The position numbers and the translations under genes are program-made. Positions 13,351 through 19,176 of a stretch of DNA of 19,176 bases are shown here, piece after piece. The DNA is taken from NCBI GenBank assembly GCA_910587395.1, contig CAJULJ010000049.1, forward strand, positions 1-19,176. The letters are read 5' to 3'. Under the pieces are notes generated by a model. That model did no database searches. It had not been told where the DNA came from and saw nothing but the letters and a program-made list of their open reading frames with translations. The first letter of the stretch is position 1. Every line of letters begins with the position of its first letter. Source of the DNA: an uncultured Oscillospiraceae bacterium (GTDB lineage Bacteria > Bacillota > Clostridia > Oscillospirales > Oscillospiraceae).

Positions 13351-15400
13351 AGATCATCTGGAGCCGATGATCGGCCCCTGGTATGAGCGCCACAAGAAAA
13401 AGCTGCCCCTCTACGCCGGCCTGGTGCTGGTTGGCTGGTACTTCTATGGGATGGTGCTGAACTCCCTGCGCCTGGGTATCGCCTCCACTTTTCACAAGGC
13501 GGGAGAGGAGGTGGCGGAGAGCATCTGGGTGTTTGACCCCTTCCACAACTGGTTCGTGCTGTTCACCCCCTTCGGCCTGGGGGCCACCGCCGTCATCGCC
13601 CTGCTGGTCTGTTTGTTCACCGGCACGGGGTACAAGTGGTTCTCCGGCTACAAGGCCACCCGGGACAGCCGGGGCTTTGACATCCTCCCCGACGGCACCC
13701 ACGGCTCCTCCGGTTTCCTGACCCGGAAGGAGATGGAGGAGTTCCTGGAGGTCGGGAGTGTGGCCGAGGTAAAGGGCATGATGCTGGGCAAGTACAAGCG
13801 GCGGGAGAAAGACCCGGATAAGTACGCCCTGTACGCCGCCCACCGCATGGTGCCGGGGGACAATAATAACCTGCTGTGCATCGGCGCGCCGGGCAGCGGC
13901 AAATCCCGGGGCTTCATCATCCCGTTTTTGATGGGCTGCGCCCAGCGTGGCGAATCAGTTTTTGTGACCGATCCGAAGGGGGAGCTCTTTGAAAAGCTGT
14001 CCCCCTATTTCAAAGAGCACGGCCACTATGTCAAGGCGGTGAACTTTCTGGACATGGCCCACTCCGACGGCTGGAACTGCCTGTACGGGCTGGACAAGGA
14101 ACCCCAGCTGGCCCAGACGGTGGCCAACACCATCATCCAGAACACCTCCGGGGCCCGGGAATCGGATGACTTCTGGAGCCGTGCGGAACTGAACCTCCTC
14201 ATGGCGCTGATCCACTATGTGGTGAATTTGAAGGACGCCCACGGGAACCTGCTGCCCATCGAAAAGCGTGGCCTGGGGGACGTGTACCAGCTGCTGGCCC
14301 ATCAGAGCATCCAGGACATCAACCGCACCCTGGCCCAGCTGCCGCCGGATCACCCGGCCAAGGGCCACCACGGCCTGTTCCTCAAGGCCAAAGAAAACCT
14401 GTGGGGCAGCATCGCCATCGGCCTGGGCAACCGCCTGGCCATCTTCCAGAACAAGCTGGTGGACGCCATCACCCGGAACCATGACGTGGATCTGCTGTTG
14501 CCGGGGCAGAAGCCCTGCGCCTACTTCGTCATCATCTCCGCCCAGGACAGCGCCTACCGCTTCCTCAGCTCGCTGTTCTTCTCCCTGGCCCTGCCCCGGC
14601 TGTCCGACTACGCCCGGCTGGAGGGGCCGGGCGGCCGCCTGCCGGTGCTGGTGAACTTCTGCCTGGACGAATACTGCAACATCGGCTACATGGACGGCAT
14701 CGCCGACGCGCTCAACAGCATCCGGGGCTTCAACATGAGCTGCCAGGTGGTGGTGCAATCCCTCTCCCAGTGGCAGGAAAAGTACCCCGGTAAGGAGTGG
14801 GAAAACCAGCTGGCCACCTTCGATCAGACACTCTATATGGGCTGCAACGACTGGACCTCGGCGGACTATATCTCCAAGAAGTGCGGTAAGGTGACCATCG
14901 CAACCACCAGCCAATCCAAGCCCCAGCCGCCGCTGTACGGCTTCGTCTATGGGAACACCCGGCCCTACTCCCAGACCCGCAGCAACAGCCAGCGGGATCT
15001 GATGCAGCCGGATGAGATCACTCGCCTGGACCGCCGCCAGTGCATTGCCCTGTTCCAAGGGCGGAAGCCCGCCCTGCTCTACAAGCTGGCACCAGAGGAG
15101 CTGCCGGGGTATAGCGAATTGAAATCCTGCCGGGTGGCGGACTACACGCCGGAGTGGAGGCTGCGGGAGGAGCGGAAAAAGGCGCAGGCGGCAAAAAAAG
15201 AGCCGTCCCCGCCGCCCGTGTCCGGGCAGGAACCGCCCGCGCCGCCAAAGCAGCCCGCCCCAGAGGACGAACCCAACCCGGCACAGGACCTGGAATATCA
15301 GCTTGCCGACCAGGGACAGGGCCTGGGCATGGTGGAACTTGGGGCCGATGGAGTGGTGGGCAAAGACGATGAGGATGAAGAATTCCCGCCGGGGAGGTGA
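13316..15400 (+). CDS. virD4: VirD4/TraG-family type IV coupling protein, 694 aa
   Basis: Two N-terminal membrane segments (about residues 25-45 and 75-100) anchor the protein. The cytoplasmic domain has Walker A GAPGSGKS (Lys196) followed by RGFIIPFLMG, a VTDPKGELFEKLSPYF motif typical of TraG/VirD4, and Walker B NFCLDEYCN (Asp451/Glu452). GFNMSCQVVVQSLSQWQEKY and a TLYMGCNDWTSADYISKKCG region follow. This hexameric ATPase brings relaxosome or protein substrates to the channel. The last about 80 residues are Pro/Lys and then acidic, probably disordered, and could bind substrates. AAGGAG lies nine bases before the ATG. It is the last gene of the operon; a hairpin covers its stop codon. Confidence 0.93.
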   Translation: MPRLSKLIEKLEDHLEPMIGPWYERHKKKLPLYAGLVLVGWYFYGMVLNSLRLGIASTFHKAGEEVAESIWVFDPFHNWFVLFTPFGLGATAVIALLVCLFTGTGYKWFSGYKATRDSRGFDILPDGTHGSSGFLTRKEMEEFLEVGSVAEVKGMMLGKYKRREKDPDKYALYAAHRMVPGDNNNLLCIGAPGSGKSRGFIIPFLMGCAQRGESVFVTDPKGELFEKLSPYFKEHGHYVKAVNFLDMAHSDGWNCLYGLDKEPQLAQTVANTIIQNTSGARESDDFWSRAELNLLMALIHYVVNLKDAHGNLLPIEKRGLGDVYQLLAHQSIQDINRTLAQLPPDHPAKGHHGLFLKAKENLWGSIAIGLGNRLAIFQNKLVDAITRNHDVDLLLPGQKPCAYFVIISAQDSAYRFLSSLFFSLALPRLSDYARLEGPGGRLPVLVNFCLDEYCNIGYMDGIADALNSIRGFNMSCQVVVQSLSQWQEKYPGKEWENQLATFDQTLYMGCNDWTSADYISKKCGKVTIATTSQSKPQPPLYGFVYGNTRPYSQTRSNSQRDLMQPDEITRLDRRQCIALFQGRKPALLYKLAPEELPGYSELKSCRVADYTPEWRLREERKKAQAAKKEPSPPPVSGQEPPAPPKQPAPEDEPNPAQDLEYQLADQGQGLGMVELGADGVVGKDDEDEEFPPGR

Positions 15401-15420
15401 TCCCGGCGGGAGTTTCGTCT
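15385..15420 (+). terminator. Hairpin terminator closing the transfer operon
   Basis: CCCGCCGGG (15385-15393) and CCCGGCGGG (15402-15410) form a 9-bp all-GC stem with an eight-base loop that includes the VirD4 stop codon. AGTTTCGTCT follows, only a weak T-run. It lies between convergent genes and may act in both directions. Confidence 0.55.
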
Positions 15421-15426
15421 CAATAT

Positions 15427-16143
15427 TCACAAATCATCGCGGGGCGTATGCGGCACAGGCGTGTAGGGTTCCTTTTGATACTTTGCGTATTTCTCATGGT
15501 AATCCGGCCCTGAAAGCCCTATGTCCTGTTCCTGTATCGGCTCGGTACACACCGCGTCCAGTAAAATTCGCTCCAAATGCTCAAACTCCGAGAATTGATC
15601 TATGGATGCCATGACAAAGGAATCCCGCACATATCCGGCGCTGGCCGCCAAGAGATCCTTGTCAAAGAAATAGCCGTGGCTTTCCACAAACAGCGTCATC
15701 AGCATGACCACTGTTCGGGTGTTCCCTTCACGGAACGGGTGCACTTGCCAGATGTGGGAAAACAACCGGGCCAGTGCTGAAACGAATTCTTCACGGGAAC
15801 ACTGTTCCCAGTCATAGTCCCCAATCGCGGAAAAGGCATCGTGCAGGTCACGGTCAATATTGTCGTCATTGGAATACCACACACTTCGGCCGCCGAGGAG
15901 CCGCTCAGCTTTTTCAATGTTCATGACCCGATATTGGCCTGCCCAGTCGTAGATATCGCCAAAGAGAAAACGGTGGATTTCGCGCAATCCGGTAGGCGAA
16001 AAATCTGAGAATCCCCGTTCATAGAGCAACATCATATTTGCCCGGGATTGCTCCGCTTCAACCACATCCAGCGTTTTCTCCGTTTTAATACCCAGCTTGT
16101 TCCGCAGGACACGGACATCCTCATACAGATATGGATCAGGCAT
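15427..16143 (-). CDS. Fic-family protein (toxin of a Fic/VbhA-type pair), 238 aa
   Basis: The Fic core motif is clear: HPFREGNTRT at residues 135-144, with catalytic His135. Upstream are the usual Fic elements: an N-terminal PDPYLYEDVRVLRNKLGI, a REIHRFLFGDIYDWAGQYR helix and flap (the I-Y-x-W-A-G-x-x-R signature), and a WYSNDDN stretch. Fic proteins transfer AMP or related groups from nucleotides to hydroxyl groups of target proteins. Relative to the consensus HxFx(D/E)GNGRxxR, the third Gly is Thr142 and the last Arg is Val146. I prefer ATG 16143 because related proteins begin MPDPY; a GTG lies six bases upstream. It overlaps the antitoxin gene by eight bases and has a lower GC than its neighbours. 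The proline-rich tail has no assigned role. Confidence 0.88.
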   Translation of the reverse strand: MPDPYLYEDVRVLRNKLGIKTEKTLDVVEAEQSRANMMLLYERGFSDFSPTGLREIHRFLFGDIYDWAGQYRVMNIEKAERLLGGRSVWYSNDDNIDRDLHDAFSAIGDYDWEQCSREEFVSALARLFSHIWQVHPFREGNTRTVVMLMTLFVESHGYFFDKDLLAASAGYVRDSFVMASIDQFSEFEHLERILLDAVCTEPIQEQDIGLSGPDYHEKYAKYQKEPYTPVPHTPRDDL

Positions 16144-16342
16144 GGGCACGGCGCTCCTGCTCCGCCATTTTTCGGTGGGACGCCAGCAAAGCGGCCTTCA
16201 TCTGTTCCCCGGTCAACTCGCCATTGGCCCAGCAGAGGGAAAGGGTTTTCGCATAGTCCGACACCGGGACGCCCTCAATGGCATTCAGGGCATCCGCCAG
16301 CTTCACCGCCTGTATCCTCCGTGCTTTTGCCGTTGTAGTCAT
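16136..16342 (-). CDS. VbhA-type antitoxin of the Fic pair, 68 aa
   Basis: This small helical protein is encoded just before fic, with overlapping ends, as in VbhA/VbhT class I systems. In those, the antitoxin inserts an inhibitory helix with a [S/T]xxxE[G/N] motif into the Fic active site, where the Glu blocks productive ATP binding. Here the helix reads KLADALNAIEGVPVSDYA: Glu23-Gly24 are present, but the Ser/Thr position is Leu19. The SDYAKTL...WANGELTGEQM continuation also fits the VbhA-like family. The start ATG 16342 has AAGGGCGG eight bases upstream and a good promoter. A longer in-frame reading to 16492 is rejected because it runs through the promoter and into repA. Confidence 0.8.
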   Translation of the reverse strand: MTTTAKARRIQAVKLADALNAIEGVPVSDYAKTLSLCWANGELTGEQMKAALLASHRKMAEQERRAHA

Positions 16343-16372
16343 GACTTGACCGCCCTTCCGATGTTTTATTAC

Positions 16373-16401
16373 AGTATACCATCCCACAGAAATAAAATCA
16401 A
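16373..16401 (-). promoter_or_regulatory. Promoter of the antitoxin-toxin operon
   Basis: On the minus strand: TTGATT, a 17-bp spacer, then TATACT preceded by TGG, an extended -10. The leader to the antitoxin ATG is about 25 bases. A plus-strand TAAAAT at 16393-16398 overlaps the same DNA and might be the -10 for the divergent initiator gene, but I see no good -35 for it. Confidence 0.65.
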
Positions 16402-16424
16402 TTCCATTCCGAGGAGGTGCCCCT

Positions 16425-17426
16425 ATGAGGGCCGCGACCATGAAAGAGCGCCCGTCCTTCCCGCTGATGCGGCAGTCGGACGTACAGAGCATTTACCATA
16501 TGCAGATGCCCCGCTGGCTGTTTTCCGATCCCCGCTACGCCGGCATGGGCCTGGAGACCAAGGTGGCGTACACCTTCCTCCTGAACCGTTTCCAGCTCTC
16601 CCGGCGCAACGGCTGGGTGAACGACCTCGGGGAAGTGTTCGTCATCTTCCCCCGGAAGGAGCTGGCCCGGGAACTGCGGATCTGCGAACAGAAGGTGACG
16701 GCGGCCTTCCGCACACTGAAGGAGCTGAACCTGATCTGGGAAAAGCGGTGCGGCCGGGGAGACGCCAACCAGATCTACCTGGCCACCGTGACGCCCCAGG
16801 ACGACCCGGAGTACACCAGCGCTCCCTTCGTCCCGGGGGAGGAGGCTGGCCCAAGACCCGCAGATTCTGAGGTTCTTACGGAGGGTGATTCTTCTTTGCC
16901 CTCCCAAGAACCGCAGGATATGGGCGGCAAGAACCGCGAAACCTGCGCTTCAAGAACCGCAATATCTGAGGTTGCAGAACCGCAGGAACTGCGGCCAAGT
17001 AATAAAGAACTTAGTCATACTTACCCCAGTCATACTGATGTCAGTCTGTCAGTCCCGCGCAGCGACGGACAGGCAGACGGGGAGGTGGAGCTCACGGGCA
17101 TTTTGGACGCCTGTGAGCTCCAGTGTTTCTCCTGCGAAACCGCCCGGGTGTTTGAAAACGCTGTTGAACGCCTCTACTATGCGGACAGCTTCCGGGTGGG
17201 CAACGCCACCCTGCCCCAGAGCCGGGTACGGGCCAAGCTGAAGCTGCTGGATTACACGATCTTGCAGATGGCCGAGGCCAAGCTCCACGCCAACCTGGAC
17301 AGGCCAGTGAAGAACTCCACTGCCTACGCCATGGCCACCATCTTCAACTGCATTGCGGAGAGCGAGAGCGACCTGATGGTGGACCCATATCTGAACGGGT
17401 TGCGGCGTCCGCCAGACGGGAGGTGA
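16425..17426 (+). CDS. repA: RepA_N-type replication initiator, 333 aa
   Basis: Residues about 22-125 match the RepA N-terminal winged-helix domain: an IYHMQMPRWLFSDPRYAGM opening, LETKVAYTFLLNRFQLSRRN, a NGWVNDLGEVFVIFPRKELA segment and KVTAAFRTLKELNLIWEKRCGRG. This domain binds origin DNA in plasmids and elements of Firmicutes. A poorly conserved, Ser/Glu-rich linker follows (about 130-210), then a helical C-terminal domain (about 215-320, DUF6017-like from memory). GAGGAGG stands directly before the ATG with good spacing. The linker DNA contains 23-bp iterons (separate entry), so the origin is probably inside the gene, as established for RepA_N plasmids such as pAD1. It is divergent from the Fic/VbhA pair. 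Its presence implies autonomous replication of the element. Confidence 0.88.
   Translation: MRAATMKERPSFPLMRQSDVQSIYHMQMPRWLFSDPRYAGMGLETKVAYTFLLNRFQLSRRNGWVNDLGEVFVIFPRKELARELRICEQKVTAAFRTLKELNLIWEKRCGRGDANQIYLATVTPQDDPEYTSAPFVPGEEAGPRPADSEVLTEGDSSLPSQEPQDMGGKNRETCASRTAISEVAEPQELRPSNKELSHTYPSHTDVSLSVPRSDGQADGEVELTGILDACELQCFSCETARVFENAVERLYYADSFRVGNATLPQSRVRAKLKLLDYTILQMAEAKLHANLDRPVKNSTAYAMATIFNCIAESESDLMVDPYLNGLRRPPDGR
16858..17036 (+). repeat. Iteron array and AT-rich DNA inside repA: candidate replication origin
   Basis: AGAACCGC occurs at 16907, 16930, 16953 and 16976, an exact 23-bp period. Within the 23-bp units, further positions are also invariant (A at position 13, T-G at 16-17, G at 19). 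An inverted, slightly diverged copy is at 16858-16877; its complement reads AAGAACCTCAGAATCTGCGG against AAGAACCGCAGGAACTGCGG. The period is not a multiple of three, so the repeats encode different residues each time and must be kept as DNA. An AT-richer stretch (about 16998-17045) follows with a direct repeat AGTCATACT at 17013 and 17028; it could be the unwinding region. Binding by the initiator is inference. Confidence 0.75.
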
Positions 17427-17431
17427 CGGCC

Positions 17432-17962
17432 GTGTTTTTATCCACACAGCAGAAATTCATCCTGGATACGCTGAAAAAGCTGAATTGCGTCTGGCGGCGG
17501 CAGCTCCACGCCCTGGTGCGGGGGCAGTTTCAGCGGGATAATTTTGAGATCACCCAGGCCCGCATGGACGCCATGCTGCGGCAGCTGCGTATGGGCATGG
17601 CCGACGTGCGGATGGATGGGGAACTGGTCTGGCTGTCCAACGCCCAGCCGGACGCCCGCCGCCTGGAGGCCATCGACGTGATGATCGAACTCACCGGGGG
17701 AAAGCCCCAGGAGTTCAGCGCCAGCCGGGAGCCGCCCCGGCTGCTGCGCTTTGCTTACGGCGGGGACGGCCTGCGTCCCTTCACCGTGGCTTCCCTGGAC
17801 GCCGCGCCCACCGAACTGCTGGAACGGGGTAAGGCCGAGCGGATCATCTGGATCGCGGAAAGCGGGGAAGTCCCCCAGGGGCTGGCCCTGCCGCCCAAGC
17901 ATTTCTTTGCCGCCCGCCAACCGGACGGTTCCCATCGCTTCTATGGCTCCAACGGGCCATGA
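17432..17962 (+). CDS. Protein of unknown function downstream of repA, 176 aa
   Basis: I cannot name it with certainty; it recalls a family found after RepA genes in clostridial elements (possibly DUF5697, from memory). The N-terminal about 65 residues could be a winged helix: STQQKFILDTLKKLNCVWRR, then a helix starting RQLHALVRGQF, then an ARMDAMLRQLRM recognition-like helix and a WLSN strand. The C-terminal part is alpha/beta with an ERIIWIAES strand. I choose GTG 17432 because GGGAGG lies eight bases before it; the GTG at 17423 overlaps the repA stop but has no upstream site. Codon use matches repA, so they are likely co-transcribed. A DNA-binding accessory role in replication or copy control is inference. 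Confidence 0.75.
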   Translation: MFLSTQQKFILDTLKKLNCVWRRQLHALVRGQFQRDNFEITQARMDAMLRQLRMGMADVRMDGELVWLSNAQPDARRLEAIDVMIELTGGKPQEFSASREPPRLLRFAYGGDGLRPFTVASLDAAPTELLERGKAERIIWIAESGEVPQGLALPPKHFFAARQPDGSHRFYGSNGP

Positions 17963-17993
17963 AGATATATCACACCACAAGGAGGATCATATC

Positions 17994-19176
17994 ATGCCAA
18001 GGAAGAAAATCAACACCGAGGAGGAAGCCCAGCAAGTTGCCGGGATGGGAGAACTGCTCACGCCGCCGGAGGAGCCGCCCCAGGACACGGACGGCCCCGG
18101 CGCTGATCCGGCCCCGGAGCTGGACGAACCGGGCGATGGCCTGTCCACGCCCGAGGACGGCCCCGGTTTGCCGGGGGAGGACGCGGAGGACGCCCCGGAG
18201 GTGATGGAAGTGGACGTATCCGCGCCCCCGGCCCCGCTGGACGATGGCCCGGAGGACTGGCCGCCCATGGAGCCGCCTTATGCCGCGCCGGATGGGGATT
18301 CGCCTATGGACGCGCCGGACGGTGAGCCGCCTGTGGACGCGCCGGAACCCGGCCCCACTGGGGACACGCCCATGGAGGATGCGCCGCCCGCTGTGGCGGA
18401 CGACGCCCCGATGCCGGAACCCATGCCGGATGGGGACGAGCGGCCCCTCACCGACCGCCAGAGCTTTTTCGCCCTGGACTTCCGGGAACTGGACCGGGGG
18501 CTCTCCCCCGAGGAGCGGCAGGCGTGGGACTCCATCTACGCCTCCTTCCGGGGCCACAGCGCCCTGTCCGGCACCGTCATCGGCGCCGACCCCCACTCCA
18601 TGAACGTGCGCAGCCGGGAAACCGGCCGGGTGGAGCGGCGCACCATGTACTGCGTGGTGGTGCTGGTTTACCGAGTGCCGGTGTACATCCCCGCCACCGA
18701 GATGTGGATGGGCGAGGCCCGCCCGGACTACGTGCTTCAGAACATGATGGGGGCCAGCATCGACTTCATCATCACCAAGGTGGACCGGGAGGGGGGCTAC
18801 GCCATCGCGTCCCGGCGGCAGGCCGCCCGGGCCCAGCGGTACTTCTTCGCCCACCGGCCCGACCTGTGTGCCGAGGGTGCCCGGGTGAAGTGCCGCCTGC
18901 TGGCGGTGGGGCCCCGCCGCTGCCTGGCGGAGTGCTACGGCCATGACATCGACCTCACCCAGCGGGAGCTGAGCTACACCGCCATTGCCGACCTGCGGGA
19001 GCAGTACCACCCGGGCGACGAGCTGGACTGCATCGTGAAGGGCTACAGGGCCCGCCAGCGGGAGCTGCTGATCTCGGTGAAGGAGACGGAAACCAACCCC
19101 TTCGAGGGGGCAGAGCAGCGCCACCCCGTGGGCAGCCGCCGGTATGCGGTGATCGCCGGGAAGTACGGCGGCGGGG
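17994..19176 (+). CDS. Protein with acidic tail and S1-like RNA-binding folds, 3' end outside the window
   Basis: The frame is open from ATG 17994 to the window end (394 codons seen). AAGGAGG stands nine bases before the ATG. Residues 1-155 are very rich in Pro, Asp, Glu and Gly, with repeats of the type DGxPPMDAPDGEPPVDAP; this part must be disordered and strongly acidic. From about 160 on there is a folded region that fits two or more S1-type OB folds, for example GARVKCRLLAVGPRRCLAEC...QYHPGDELDCIVKGY...ELLISVKETETNPFE. S1 domains bind single-stranded RNA or DNA. Similar proteins in mobile elements are often labelled ribosomal protein S1, but this is not the housekeeping S1: the N-terminal tail and context differ. 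It follows the unknown gene by 31 bases in the same orientation. The role is unknown. Confidence 0.75.
   Translation, partial: MPRKKINTEEEAQQVAGMGELLTPPEEPPQDTDGPGADPAPELDEPGDGLSTPEDGPGLPGEDAEDAPEVMEVDVSAPPAPLDDGPEDWPPMEPPYAAPDGDSPMDAPDGEPPVDAPEPGPTGDTPMEDAPPAVADDAPMPEPMPDGDERPLTDRQSFFALDFRELDRGLSPEERQAWDSIYASFRGHSALSGTVIGADPHSMNVRSRETGRVERRTMYCVVVLVYRVPVYIPATEMWMGEARPDYVLQNMMGASIDFIITKVDREGGYAIASRRQAARAQRYFFAHRPDLCAEGARVKCRLLAVGPRRCLAECYGHDIDLTQRELSYTAIADLREQYHPGDELDCIVKGYRARQRELLISVKETETNPFEGAEQRHPVGSRRYAVIAGKYGGG

Noticed and set aside
13955..15430. Long minus-strand frame opposite VirD4
   Set aside because: Same reason: a shadow of high third-position GC in the VirD4 gene; no plausible protein or ribosome binding site.
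16343..16492. N-terminal extension of the antitoxin
   Set aside because: It would cover the promoter and run into the divergent repA coding region. The short form has its own ribosome binding site and matches the size of VbhA-like proteins.
16906..16997. Possible CRISPR-like array in repA
   Set aside because: The 23-bp units are contiguous, only about half conserved, with no separate spacers and no cas genes. Iterons fit better.
17959..18204. Small Arg-rich ORF starting at the end of the 176-aa gene
   Set aside because: It is out of frame with the long open frame from 17994, which has a good ribosome binding site and S1-like folds.

Overview
This window looks like part of a conjugative element (an integrative and conjugative element or a conjugative plasmid) from a high-GC gut member of the Clostridia, most like the Oscillospiraceae. 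The evidence is strong AGGAGG ribosome binding sites, GC-rich third codon positions, Cna-B adhesin domains, a Gram-positive type IV secretion (T4SS) gene set (VirB2-like, TrbL/VirB6-like, PrgI/VirB3-like, VirB4, VirD4/TraG) and a RepA_N-type initiator. The genus cannot be fixed from the sequence. No relaxase, integrase, rRNA, tRNA or CRISPR array is visible, so neither element boundary is in the window.

Layout. (1) 1-2282: the 3' part of a large surface protein made of Cna-B domains. It ends in LPQTGY with no membrane anchor and is followed by a hairpin terminator. (2) 2327-4027: a cargo patch on the minus strand, partly AT-rich. It holds an unknown protein, a zinc-ribbon protein and an MmcQ/YjbR-family protein, each with a readable promoter, plus a possible 57-residue plus-strand gene. 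(3) 4110-15400: the transfer operon on the plus strand. In order it encodes a VirB2-like subunit, a TrbL-like channel protein with a very long low-complexity tail, a membrane-anchored C39-like peptidase, an XRE regulator, PrgI, a VirB4 N-domain-only protein, the full VirB4 ATPase, an unknown protein, a winged-helix protein possibly of the replication-relaxation type, and the VirD4/TraG coupling ATPase. Most junctions overlap or are a few bases apart, which suggests coupled translation. Two breaks, 7871-8071 and 11944-12240, are packed with inverted repeats. (4) 15427-16342: a minus-strand Fic toxin / VbhA-type antitoxin pair. (5) 16425-19176: the replication and maintenance end, with a RepA-like initiator, an unknown 176-residue protein and a partial protein with S1-like RNA-binding folds.

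The strongest unexplained signals are these. The linker part of the initiator gene carries four direct copies of AGAACCGC at an exact 23-bp period, plus an inverted copy and AT-rich DNA; the period breaks the reading frame, so this is probably an origin of replication inside the gene. A module of six consecutive hairpins at 7867-8023 is bounded by near-perfect inverted repeats. A second structured non-coding block lies just upstream of the winged-helix and coupling-protein genes and is a candidate oriT or structured RNA.

How the genes fit together (inference): the adhesin would promote cell contact, the C39-like enzyme would open or process the wall or surface, VirB2/TrbL/PrgI would form the channel, VirB4 and VirD4 would energise it and recruit DNA, the Fic/VbhA pair would stabilise the element, and RepA with its internal iterons would let it replicate on its own.
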